Notes under the pieces: model-generated
The model's input: only the letters and a program-made list of their open reading frames with translations
What the model was told of the DNA's origin: nothing
Database searches by the model: none
Made by a program: the position numbers and the translations under genes
NCBI GenBank assembly: GCA_016295245.1
Contig: JAEDLO010000013.1
Coordinates: forward strand, 1 to 26,018
Source: Bacteroidales bacterium
GTDB lineage: Bacteria > Bacteroidota > Bacteroidia > Bacteroidales > UBA932
DNA length: 26,018 bases
Direction: 5' to 3'
Shown here: positions 6,004 to 14,073 of the stretch, piece after piece
Numbering within the stretch: position 1 is the stretch's first letter
How the letters are laid out: the number at the start of each line of letters is the position of its first letter

Positions 6004-8274
6004 ATGGACCGGAGAATCAATGACAGAATCATCATCGAAAATGCCCACACGAACAAGCTCAAGAACGTCAGCCTGGAGATTCCCAAACACGAAATCGTCG
6101 TTTTCAGCGGCGTGAGCGGAAGCGGGAAGTCTTCCCTGCTGTTCGACACCATCTATACCGAGGCGCAACGGCAGCTGATCGAGACCTTCAGCTCCTTTGC
6201 CCGCGCGAGGCTGCCGAAGCTCTCGCGCCCTGACGTCGAGCAGATAAAAAACCTCTCCACCCCTATCGTCATCGACCAGAAGAAGATGGGAAGCAACCTG
6301 CGCAGCACGGTGGGCACCGCCACCGAGCTGGCTACTTATATCCGCCTGCTCTACTCCAGGATCGGGCAACCTTTCCTCAACCTGCCGTCCTTCGCCTTCT
6401 CTTTCAACCATCCTGAAGGAATGTGCCCGCGCTGCCACGGTCTGGGCAAGGTTATCCACATTGACGAGGAGTCTTTCCTTGACAAGGAAAAGTCCCTGCG
6501 GGAAGGTGCGATCCTGCACCCCAGCTACAAGCACAATTCATATATGCTCAAAGAACTGCTTCACTATGGAATCTTCGACTGCGACAAGCCTCTCAGGGAC
6601 TGGAGTCGCGAAGAGCTGGACAAACTTCTGTACAGCGGGCCGATTGAACTCAGCAAGGAACAGACAGGGCTGACCTACAAGCGTTTCCACGAGGGCATCA
6701 TCACCAAGCTCGAGCGTGCCGCAGTGGAAAAGGGCGAGGACAGCAAGGAGGAGGAAGAGCAGTCGGCGCGCGACCGTTTCCTCGTTTACACGACCTGCCC
6801 GGATTGCGGCGGGTCAAGAATCAACACCCGCGCCCGAAGCGTGAAGATAAACGGAGTGGGCATAGACGAGGCCTTCAGGATGGAGGCCTGTCAGTTGCTT
6901 GATTTTATGCGCGGAGTCAAGGACCCTGCGGGCATCAGCGAGCCGCTGATACGCAAAATAGTTTACAGCCTCGAGCAGCTCGTTCGCATCGGCGTGCCCT
7001 ACCTTAGCCTCGAAAGGCCTGTATCCACCCTCTCGGGCGGCGAAAGCCAGAGGGTCAAGATGGCAAGGCAGCTGGACTGCGACCTTACAGACCTGCTTTA
7101 TGTGCTCGACGAGCCGAGCATCGGCCTGCATCCGCGCGACACCGGGAAGCTGGTGGAACTCTTCCGCGAACTCCGCGACAAGGGCAACAGCGTCTTCGTG
7201 GTCGAGCACGACCCCGATATCATCCGCAGCGCCAGCTGGGTTGTGGATATGGGGCCGCAGGCGGGAAGCAAAGGCGGCGAGGTGGTGTACAACGGGCCTG
7301 TGGACGGCCTTCTTGAAGCCGAGGGGCTTACCGCATCGCAGCTTCGCAAGCGGCTTGCAGGCAACTCGTTCAGCAGGCCAAGGCCCTGGAAGGAGAGCTT
7401 CCTGATAGAGAACGCCAGCGTCAACAACCTCAAGAACCTGACAGTCCGCATACCTAAGGGGGTGCTTACCTGCGTGACGGGAGTTTCGGGCTGCGGCAAG
7501 AGCAGCCTGGTACACAACTGCTTCGTGGCGGCTCATCCACATTCCTGCGTAATCGACCAGAGCCCGATAGGAAGGACTTCGCGCGGCAACATCGTTTCTT
7601 ATATGGGAGTGTTCAACCACATACGCAAGCTTTTCGCCGATGCAAGCGGACGCGATCAGTCACTCTTCTCATTCAATGCCGCCGGGGCCTGCCCGAAATG
7701 CGAGGGAAGGGGTTTCCTGAGCTACGAGATGGCTTTCCTGGATGCCGTGCGAACCAAATGCGACGAGTGCGGCGGAAGGCGCTACAACAGGCAGGCCCTA
7801 GGCTGCAGATACAAGGGCAGGGACATCTCTCAGGTGCTTGACCTGACGGTCAAAGAGGCCATCAGTTTCTTCAGCGACACGCCGGCCATACTCCGCCACA
7901 TCGAGATACTTCAGGAAGTGGGTCTTGGCTATCTTACTCTCGGACAGTCGCTCAGTTCGCTCTCGGGAGGTGAAAGCCAGAGGCTCAAGATCGCCACGGT
8001 CCTCAAGCAAAAGGGAGGAATCTATGTGATGGACGAGCCGACTACAGGCCTGCATATGAATGACATAGACAAGTTCATAAGCATACTCGACAGGCTTGTG
8101 GACGCGGGCAACACGGTCGTGGTGATAGAACACAACCCGGATATCATCCGCCACGCGGACTGGATGATAGACCTCGGCCCCGAAGGAGGGGCGAAGGGAG
8201 GCGAGATACTGTTTGAGGGAAGACCTCAGGATGCGGCGCAAAACCCCGCATCCATCACAGGTCGTTATCTTTAG
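6004..8274 (+). CDS. UvrA-family ABC ATPase lacking the UvrB-binding domain (UvrA2-like)
   Basis: A 756-residue double ABC ATPase of the UvrA family; canonical UvrA is about 940. Both nucleotide-binding halves look intact. Walker A is GVSGSGKSS at 36-44 and GVSGCGKSS at 493-501, the signature LSGGESQR occurs at 343-350 and 653-660, and Walker B regions are VLDEPS and VMDEPT. The C-terminal zinc module is present (CPKC 563-566, CDEC 586-589). Between LLYSRIG (115-121) and FSFNHPEG (132-139) only about ten residues remain. Canonical UvrA carries the UvrB-binding domain and the first CxxC of zinc module 1 there, and both are absent. Class II/UvrA2 proteins of this type are linked to damage tolerance or drug resistance rather than core excision repair. 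The role here is uncertain. Confidence 0.85.
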   Translation: MDRRINDRIIIENAHTNKLKNVSLEIPKHEIVVFSGVSGSGKSSLLFDTIYTEAQRQLIETFSSFARARLPKLSRPDVEQIKNLSTPIVIDQKKMGSNLRSTVGTATELATYIRLLYSRIGQPFLNLPSFAFSFNHPEGMCPRCHGLGKVIHIDEESFLDKEKSLREGAILHPSYKHNSYMLKELLHYGIFDCDKPLRDWSREELDKLLYSGPIELSKEQTGLTYKRFHEGIITKLERAAVEKGEDSKEEEEQSARDRFLVYTTCPDCGGSRINTRARSVKINGVGIDEAFRMEACQLLDFMRGVKDPAGISEPLIRKIVYSLEQLVRIGVPYLSLERPVSTLSGGESQRVKMARQLDCDLTDLLYVLDEPSIGLHPRDTGKLVELFRELRDKGNSVFVVEHDPDIIRSASWVVDMGPQAGSKGGEVVYNGPVDGLLEAEGLTASQLRKRLAGNSFSRPRPWKESFLIENASVNNLKNLTVRIPKGVLTCVTGVSGCGKSSLVHNCFVAAHPHSCVIDQSPIGRTSRGNIVSYMGVFNHIRKLFADASGRDQSLFSFNAAGACPKCEGRGFLSYEMAFLDAVRTKCDECGGRRYNRQALGCRYKGRDISQVLDLTVKEAISFFSDTPAILRHIEILQEVGLGYLTLGQSLSSLSGGESQRLKIATVLKQKGGIYVMDEPTTGLHMNDIDKFISILDRLVDAGNTVVVIEHNPDIIRHADWMIDLGPEGGAKGGEILFEGRPQDAAQNPASITGRYL

Positions 8275-8277
8275 AGA

Positions 8278-10278
8278 CTATCTCAGGGAATACTCCCTGC
8301 CGTACTTGAGCTGCTGTTCAAGGAAGCTTTCGGCATACTCGAGACGGTAGTCCACGACTTCGCCGTTCTTGACTACAGGCACGATGTCCGGATTGACAAA
8401 TCCGCCGTAAGGCTTGAGTTCAAGGGCGGCGTATCTATCGAGTACCTCTTTGTGGAGCTGAGGGTCGATATTGACCGCATAGGTCTCGACAAGGGCCTTG
8501 CCCGCCTGGTAGTCACCCTCGCTCTTAATCCTCTGGACCTCTGCCAGAAGTTCTCCGAACAGACCACGAAGAGCCTCGAAATCGTTGACCACGAAATAGC
8601 TCTTGCCGTCACGGACCTTTTTCTCTATCACATTGTCTGCAAGACCCTTCTCATAGCACCACTGGGCGATGAGCTTGCGGTTCTGCATATGGGCCTCGGT
8701 GTTCTTCGCGCCCAGCTCCACCCTTGTGAACTGGGTGAAGAGGCCGTTGCGGATGAAAGAAGAGTACTCTGCCTTGTAGGCATCTTTGTCAGGCATAATT
8801 CCAAGTTCCACGAGTTTCGGGTCCGCGGCGTAGTAGAGGCCGAAAAGGTCGGCACGGGTCTCTTCGAGAGCTGAAGAGTATTCGCCCATCGCTGTTGCGG
8901 ACACGCCCGGAAGAAGCTGGCCGGAGCCGTGGCCGAGGCACTCGTGGAGGTCGGTGTGAATCTCGCTGGCATATGAGCCGTATTTGCGTGCCAACTCCTT
9001 CTCCTGCTCATCCCAAGCGAACTCGTCGAGCATATTCTTCGGCGACTCGTTGGCCGCGTAGTCGTAGGCGTGGGTGATGTTCGCGATAGTCACGGACTTG
9101 CTGCCGTACTCCTTGCGTATCCAGTCCGCATTTGGCAGGTTGATGCCGATAGGGGTAGAAGGATAGGAGTCGCCGCTGATGCAGGCAACGTTGATCACCT
9201 TGGCGGAAACGCCCTTGACCTCAGCTTTCTTGAACTGGCTTGCGACAGGAGAATTGTCCTCGAACCACTGGGCGTTGGCCGAGAGGATTTCGCTGCGGCC
9301 GGAAGCCTTGTGGTCCTTGATGTTTACATTGCCCTCCCAGGCGCCCTTGCGGCCCAGCGGGTCATTGTAGTCCTCGACAAAGCCGTTGACGAAGTCCACC
9401 GTGCCCTCAAGTTCCTTCACCCACTCGACATTGTATTCGTCCCACTTGCGAAGGTCGCCGCTGCGGTAGTAGTCGACAAGGAGCGAGATGCATTTGCGCT
9501 GGCTGTCATTTTCCGCTACGGCGGCAGCCTTCTCGAGCTCCTCGCAGATCTTGCTTATCTGGGCGGAGTAGATGCCGCCCACGCACCACGGCAGCTCGCT
9601 TACCTTGCCGTCTTTCTTGACCACCTTGGTGTTGAGGCCGTATGAGACCGGATGCGGGTCGCCGGGAAGTTCTATGCTCTTGTAGTACTCTTCAACTTCC
9701 TTGCGGCTGACGCCGTCATAGTAGTTGACTGCCGAGAGCTCGACGATGTCGCCCTCCGACGAGGTAGAGCGCCTCTGAAGGCCGCTGCTGCGGTCATAGA
9801 CGAAGTCAAGAACGGCCTCGTCCTTCGCGCCCACGGCTTCCATCAGGGAGGCGAAATACTCCCTGCTGCAGGCCGGGAAGAACTTGTCCTCGGCGTAGTG
9901 ATGGTGAACGCCGTTGGAGAAGAACACTCTCTTGGCATATACCTCAAAGTCCTTGTACTCAGCACATTCCTTATCTCCGGAATAGTTGCTGACTATCTGC
10001 TCCAGGACTCTTCTGAGAGCCAGGTTGCCTTCGCAGTTCTGGTCCCAGTAGATGTCTCGGCCCCACTTTGCGGCCTCGGCGAGATGATAGACATATTCTT
10101 TCTGACGCAGACTCAGGTCCTCCCATCCCGGTACGGTATAACGGATGACCTTGATGTCCGCAAACTCGTCGAGCAGGTATTTGAAGCCTTCGACCTTGTC
10201 GCCCTGTGAAGCCTGGCCGCAAGACAAAGCGGCAGTTCCCAATCCAAGCATTGCAATCACTTTGAGATATCTGTTCAT
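8278..10278 (-). CDS. Dipeptidyl peptidase III lipoprotein (peptidase family M49)
   Basis: A 666-residue zinc metallopeptidase that removes dipeptides from the N-terminus of short peptides. The M49 signature HECLGH is at 445-450, with the second motif EETRAD at 472-477 supplying the third zinc ligand; HECLGH is also the form known from Bacteroides DPP III. The N-terminus is a lipoprotein signal peptide with lipobox ALSC and lipidated Cys20, so the enzyme is membrane-anchored outside the cytoplasm. It lies 36 bp downstream of the Na/Pi transporter on the same strand but has its own -7 box in that gap. Its stop is 3 bp from the stop of the convergent UvrA-like gene. Confidence 0.92.
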   Translation of the reverse strand: MNRYLKVIAMLGLGTAALSCGQASQGDKVEGFKYLLDEFADIKVIRYTVPGWEDLSLRQKEYVYHLAEAAKWGRDIYWDQNCEGNLALRRVLEQIVSNYSGDKECAEYKDFEVYAKRVFFSNGVHHHYAEDKFFPACSREYFASLMEAVGAKDEAVLDFVYDRSSGLQRRSTSSEGDIVELSAVNYYDGVSRKEVEEYYKSIELPGDPHPVSYGLNTKVVKKDGKVSELPWCVGGIYSAQISKICEELEKAAAVAENDSQRKCISLLVDYYRSGDLRKWDEYNVEWVKELEGTVDFVNGFVEDYNDPLGRKGAWEGNVNIKDHKASGRSEILSANAQWFEDNSPVASQFKKAEVKGVSAKVINVACISGDSYPSTPIGINLPNADWIRKEYGSKSVTIANITHAYDYAANESPKNMLDEFAWDEQEKELARKYGSYASEIHTDLHECLGHGSGQLLPGVSATAMGEYSSALEETRADLFGLYYAADPKLVELGIMPDKDAYKAEYSSFIRNGLFTQFTRVELGAKNTEAHMQNRKLIAQWCYEKGLADNVIEKKVRDGKSYFVVNDFEALRGLFGELLAEVQRIKSEGDYQAGKALVETYAVNIDPQLHKEVLDRYAALELKPYGGFVNPDIVPVVKNGEVVDYRLEYAESFLEQQLKYGREYSLR

Positions 10279-10296
10279 AATTCAATTTTTAGGCGA

Positions 10297-10304
10297 CAAA
10301 GGTA
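10297..10304 (-). promoter_or_regulatory. Bacteroidetes -7 element for the DPP III gene
   Basis: Minus-strand TACCTTTG matches TAnnTTTG, 19 bases from the ATG at 10278, in the 36-bp gap after the Na/Pi transporter stop. It suggests a promoter independent of the upstream gene. Confidence 0.55.
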
Positions 10305-10314
10305 GGCATTATTT

Positions 10315-12024
10315 TTAATCGTCCCAACTGCCGGAGAGATCAGGAGTACCGCGGCGCCAGTTGAATACCGACTGGGAGATATTGATGATGTAGTCGCCCA
10401 TCTTCTCCAGAGCTTCGACCAGAGAGAGGAAGAAGACGACTTCGAAATACTTCTCACCTTCTTTATCGAGATTCTCTATCTGGCTGTCGCGCAGCTTGTC
10501 ACGAAGTCTGTTGAGACTGATTTCAGCGTCGATGGCATTGTCGATGTCGCGAATTGTGGCTGAGTTCTTGAGATTGTACTCCATCGCGTCATAGGCGTGT
10601 TCGACAAGGGTAATCATCTCATATATGCCGTCCTCGTGCTCCTTGCTGAGTTTCTGACCGTGCTGGATTGCCCTGTCGATGAGCCTGCTGATGGCGTCGC
10701 CGCTGTCTCCCAGGGACTCAAGTTCGCCCACTATCCTGTAGAGGGATTTGATCTGGAGCTTGGTGTCGTCGCTGAGGTGGTCGCGACTTACCTTATTGAG
10801 GAAGTTGACGACCTCAAATTCTATGCGATCCGAAATCTCCTCATACTTGACAAGTTTCTCCTTCCAAGGACGGAAAGCCCCTTCGTTTCCGGAATTCTCC
10901 ACCGCCATCTTGATGTGCTCAAGACCCTTGTGCATCACAGAGCCGAAATGAAGGACCTCCTTCTCGGCCTCCGCTACCGCAAGTTCCGGAGTCGGAATCA
11001 GACCGGCATTGATGTACACCAGTTTTTCCGGCCGTTCTTCGCCCTCGCGGTCCTTGATTACGGCGCATACGAACTTCTCGATCATAGGAATGAACCAGAT
11101 GAGAAGAGTTGTATTTATAAGATTGAAGACCGTATGCAGCATAGAGATGCTGTAGAGCGGAGCCTGTTCTGATGCACCGAGGCCAAGGCAGGAGATGATG
11201 AACTGAATGAGCGAAAGGAAAGGCCTGAAGAGGATGATTGCCCAGATTACACCGAAAATATTGAATACCGTATGGGCGAGGGCGGCGCGTCTGGCGTTGG
11301 GATTGCCGACCGAAGCCGCGATGTTGGCGGTTATGGTGGTACCGATGTTCTCACCGAGGACCATCGCGGCCGCCATATCAAATTGAATCCAACCCATATT
11401 CAGGAAAATGAGGGTCAGGGCCACAGTGGCGCTGGATGACTGGAGTATCAGGGTGAGCACCGAGCCGACAAGGACGAAAAGCAGCACTGAGAGGGCGCCG
11501 TGGCCAGACCAGCTCTGGAGGAACTGGAGCACTTCCGGGCTGGACTGAAGGTCAGGCACGGAGTTCTTCATAAACGAAAGGCCGAGGAACAGGAGGCTGA
11601 AGCCCACCACGAATTCACTTATGTCGCGCCAGCGTCCCTTCTTGGAAACGCTCAGAATGAAGCCAAGAGCCATAAGAGGCACTGCAAGTATGGAGACGTC
11701 CGCCTTGAAGCCGAACAGGGCGATGATCCAGGCCGTAAAGGTCGTACCGATGTTGGCACCCATAATGACGCTGATAGCCTGGGTGAGGGTAAGAAGGCCG
11801 GCGTTCACGAAGCCCACCACCATCACGGTTGTGGCGCTGGAGGACTGGATGACGGCAGTCACGCCCATACCTGTCACTACACCTTTTACAGGATTGGAAG
11901 TAATCGACGAAAGGAATTTTCTGAGGCCTGAACCGGCCGCCTTCTGAAGACCCGAACTCATCAGATTCATTCCGTAGAGGAAGAGCCCCAAGGCTCCTAT
12001 CAGAGTTAAAATACTTAATACCAT
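10315..12024 (-). CDS. Na+/phosphate cotransporter with C-terminal PhoU-like domain (NptA family)
   Basis: A 569-residue inner-membrane protein of the Na/Pi-cotransporter II family. The membrane half (about 1-320) contains the two inverted-repeat QSSSAT motifs at 60-65 and 195-200, each followed by GANIGTT or GENIGTT (89-95, 224-230), the substrate and sodium site of the family. Residues about 350-555 form a helical PhoU-like domain (EKEVLHFGSVMHKGLEHIK onward), proposed to couple transport to phosphate signalling. It diverges from a PhoB/PhoR-like two-component pair across a 143-bp region holding a Pho-box-like repeat, which strongly suggests phosphate as the substrate and phosphate-starvation control. 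Direction of transport cannot be read from the sequence. Confidence 0.9.
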   Translation of the reverse strand: MVLSILTLIGALGLFLYGMNLMSSGLQKAAGSGLRKFLSSITSNPVKGVVTGMGVTAVIQSSSATTVMVVGFVNAGLLTLTQAISVIMGANIGTTFTAWIIALFGFKADVSILAVPLMALGFILSVSKKGRWRDISEFVVGFSLLFLGLSFMKNSVPDLQSSPEVLQFLQSWSGHGALSVLLFVLVGSVLTLILQSSSATVALTLIFLNMGWIQFDMAAAMVLGENIGTTITANIAASVGNPNARRAALAHTVFNIFGVIWAIILFRPFLSLIQFIISCLGLGASEQAPLYSISMLHTVFNLINTTLLIWFIPMIEKFVCAVIKDREGEERPEKLVYINAGLIPTPELAVAEAEKEVLHFGSVMHKGLEHIKMAVENSGNEGAFRPWKEKLVKYEEISDRIEFEVVNFLNKVSRDHLSDDTKLQIKSLYRIVGELESLGDSGDAISRLIDRAIQHGQKLSKEHEDGIYEMITLVEHAYDAMEYNLKNSATIRDIDNAIDAEISLNRLRDKLRDSQIENLDKEGEKYFEVVFFLSLVEALEKMGDYIINISQSVFNWRRGTPDLSGSWDD

Positions 12025-12046
12025 TTTTAAATCTTATTTTTCGTCG

Positions 12047-12054
12047 CAAAATTG
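12047..12054 (-). promoter_or_regulatory. Possible -7 element for the Na/Pi cotransporter
   Basis: Minus-strand CAATTTTG differs from TAnnTTTG only at the first base and lies 22 bases upstream of the ATG at 12024. The Pho-box-like repeat at 12093-12109 would then lie about 50-70 bases upstream of the start of transcription. Confidence 0.35.
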
Positions 12055-12092
12055 CATATTCCTCATTTACTGTCAAAGACGTCGAAGACGAA

Positions 12093-12109
12093 TTAACAAA
12101 TACTTAACA
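12093..12109. promoter_or_regulatory. Pho-box-like direct repeat TTAACA-N5-TTAACA
   Basis: TTAACA occurs at 12093-12098 and again at 12104-12109, two perfect copies in 11-bp register. This is the layout of sites bound by PhoB/PhoP-type winged-helix regulators (the Bacillus PhoP box is TTAACA-like with about 5-bp spacing). It lies between the Na/Pi transporter and the PhoB-like regulator, about 45-60 bases upstream of the regulator's predicted transcription start, a normal activator position. A CTGTCA at 12070-12075 may be a further weak half-site. Confidence 0.5.
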
Positions 12110-12139
12110 CGGCACTGACGCCCGATTTGAAAGAAATCA

Positions 12140-12147
12140 TACCTTTG
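12140..12147 (+). promoter_or_regulatory. Bacteroidetes -7 element for the response regulator operon
   Basis: TACCTTTG matches TAnnTTTG, 20 bases before the ATG at 12168. No good -33 TTTG is present at normal spacing, which fits a promoter needing an activator. Confidence 0.55.
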
Positions 12148-12167
12148 CAGTGAAAACAAAAACAGAG

Positions 12168-12839
12168 ATGACTGAAATTCTTGTAATAGAAGATGAAGCG
12201 GACCTTCGCGAAATGATATGTTTCAACCTTGAGACGGAAGGCTACAGCGTCAAGTCCGCCGCAAGCGCCGAAGACGGACTCGGGCTGGCAGGCGACTCGA
12301 CCTCGCTGATTCTCCTCGACGTGATGCTCCCCGGGATGAGCGGGCTGGAAATGGCTTCAATGCTGCGCGGCACTATGGGCAACAACACCCCCATAATCTT
12401 CCTGACCGCCCTCGGCACAGAGAGCGACCTGCTGAACGGATTCCGCAGCGGCGGTGACGACTATATCACCAAGCCTTTCTCCTACAACGAGCTTTTTGCC
12501 CGCATAGCCGCCGTCTTGAGGCGCAGCAGACCGGAAAACGCCGAGAACGAAGTCATCGACCTCGGAAGGCTTAAAATCTACCCCGACAAGGGGCTGGCGC
12601 TGCTCGACGGCAAGGAAATCATTTTCTCGCGCAAGGAATTCGACCTGCTGACACTGCTCGCGCGCAACCGTGGCAATTACCTCTCCCGCTCAGCCATCAT
12701 CGACATCCTCTGGAAGGATGCGCCCTACGTGATAGACCGTACCATCGACGTGCACATCGCCCGCATCAGGGCGAAACTCGGCCCGCTTCACGACCTGATC
12801 AGAAATAAAACCGGCTTCGGATACTATATCTCCATTTAA
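12168..12839 (+). CDS. OmpR/PhoB-family response regulator
   Basis: A 223-residue two-component response regulator. The receiver domain (about 1-115) has the acidic pocket IEDE (7-10), phospho-acceptor Asp51 in LLDVMLPG, Thr80 in FLTA and Lys102 in TKPF. The C-terminal winged helix (about 127-222) contains FSRKEFDLLTLLARN and IDRTIDVHIARIRAKL, with the closing GFGYYI typical of OmpR/PhoB proteins. The frame is open back to a GTG at 12150, but that codon lies right at the predicted promoter; ATG 12168 (MTEILVIEDE) matches the family. It is followed 2 bp later by its histidine kinase and diverges from a Na/Pi cotransporter, so a PhoB role is likely but unproven. Confidence 0.9.
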   Translation: MTEILVIEDEADLREMICFNLETEGYSVKSAASAEDGLGLAGDSTSLILLDVMLPGMSGLEMASMLRGTMGNNTPIIFLTALGTESDLLNGFRSGGDDYITKPFSYNELFARIAAVLRRSRPENAENEVIDLGRLKIYPDKGLALLDGKEIIFSRKEFDLLTLLARNRGNYLSRSAIIDILWKDAPYVIDRTIDVHIARIRAKLGPLHDLIRNKTGFGYYISI

Positions 12840-12841
12840 CA

Positions 12842-14071
12842 ATGACTTACGGAAACAAACGCATCTTCTCCAGCGCAAGCGTCATCATCCTGTTTGCGCT
12901 CGCGGCTCTCGCAATCGCAGTATTGAGCGAAGACAAGAACAAGAAGGCCATCCTTGCCGCAAGGATGGAGGTCTTCTGTGACCTCGCATACAACAGCCTC
13001 AACGGGGAGCTTCCTTCACTGCCAGAGAATATTGAAATCAGCATAATCCAGCCTGACGGCACGGTCATTTTCGACTCCAGGACCGAAGCTGTCGCGATGG
13101 AGAATCACCGCAACAGGCCCGAGGTGTCAAAAGCCATCACAAAGGGCTCGGCCTACGCCATCCGCCGCTCTTCAACTTCTGACACCAGATACTTCTACTA
13201 CGCAAAGAGCTACGGGGATAGGGTGGTCCGCTGCGCCAGACCCTTCGAGGTCGATCTCCAGAAATTTTTCAAAGCCGACCCGCTGCTCATCATAAGCCTC
13301 ACCCTGCTGCTGAGTCTCTCGCTCATAGTAACCATCCTGCTCTCAAGACATTTCGAGAAGGAAGAAAAGGCCGCGGCAGAATCTCAGAGAAGACAGCTCA
13401 AGCACGAGATGACAGGCAATATCTCCCACGAGCTCAAGACCCCGATAAGCTGTATGAGGAGCTACCTGGAAACCATAATCAACCATCCTGAGCTGGACAA
13501 TGAAAAAAAGGACCTGTTCATCGAGAGGTCCTATCTCCAGAGCCTCAGACTCAGCGATATGATACGCGACATCACCCTGATTACCAAGCTTGAAGAGGCG
13601 CCTGAGCTGTTCAAGATAGAGGCAATCAACATAAAGCTCGTCTTCGAAGAGGTCTGTGACGAACTCGAGGACCAGATTTCAAAGGCTCAGATGAGCGTGA
13701 CGAACCTGCTTCCGCCGGTCTGCATCAGAGGGAACTACCAACTCCTTTACTCTATCTTCAGAAACCTTGTCGAGAACAGCGTCAAGTATGCCGGCAAGGG
13801 GGCAAAGGCGGAGATTATCTGCGACCCGACTTCAGGAAGGTCCTTCGCCTTCGACTATCGTGACAACGGTCCGGGCATTGCAGAAGACCAGCTGGAAAAA
13901 ATCTTCGAACGCTTCTACAGGCTGCCTTCGGACAGGAGATCGAGCCAGGACGGCTCGGGTCTCGGCCTGTCCATAATCAGAAACGCCGTCATCTTCCACA
14001 AGGGAGAGATAACGGCGTATAACGTGGAGGGAGGCGGTCTCGGGTTCCGCTTTACCCTGTCAGATCTTTAG
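12842..14071 (+). CDS. PhoR-like sensor histidine kinase
   Basis: A 409-residue inner-membrane sensor kinase. Two transmembrane helices (about 12-29 and 147-168) flank a periplasmic domain of about 115 residues. That domain contains IIQPDGTVIFDS and MENHRNRPEVSKAI, a pattern common in PhoR-like kinases. The HisKA domain carries the phosphorylated His196 in ISHELKTPIS. The ATPase domain (about 300-405) shows the N box NLVENSVKYA, G1 DNGPGI, an F-box FERFYRL and G2 GSGLGLSII. It starts 2 bp after the response regulator stop and is surely coexpressed with it. The signal is inferred to be phosphate limitation from the adjacent Na/Pi transporter. Its stop lies 2 bp from the stop of convergent htpG. 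Confidence 0.9.
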   Translation: MTYGNKRIFSSASVIILFALAALAIAVLSEDKNKKAILAARMEVFCDLAYNSLNGELPSLPENIEISIIQPDGTVIFDSRTEAVAMENHRNRPEVSKAITKGSAYAIRRSSTSDTRYFYYAKSYGDRVVRCARPFEVDLQKFFKADPLLIISLTLLLSLSLIVTILLSRHFEKEEKAAAESQRRQLKHEMTGNISHELKTPISCMRSYLETIINHPELDNEKKDLFIERSYLQSLRLSDMIRDITLITKLEEAPELFKIEAINIKLVFEEVCDELEDQISKAQMSVTNLLPPVCIRGNYQLLYSIFRNLVENSVKYAGKGAKAEIICDPTSGRSFAFDYRDNGPGIAEDQLEKIFERFYRLPSDRRSSQDGSGLGLSIIRNAVIFHKGEITAYNVEGGGLGFRFTLSDL

Positions 14072-14073
14072 CT

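Noticed and set aside
12150..12167. A GTG start that would add six residues to the response regulator.
   Set aside because: It lies two bases past the predicted -7 element, before or at the transcription start, and the family begins at MTEILVIEDE.
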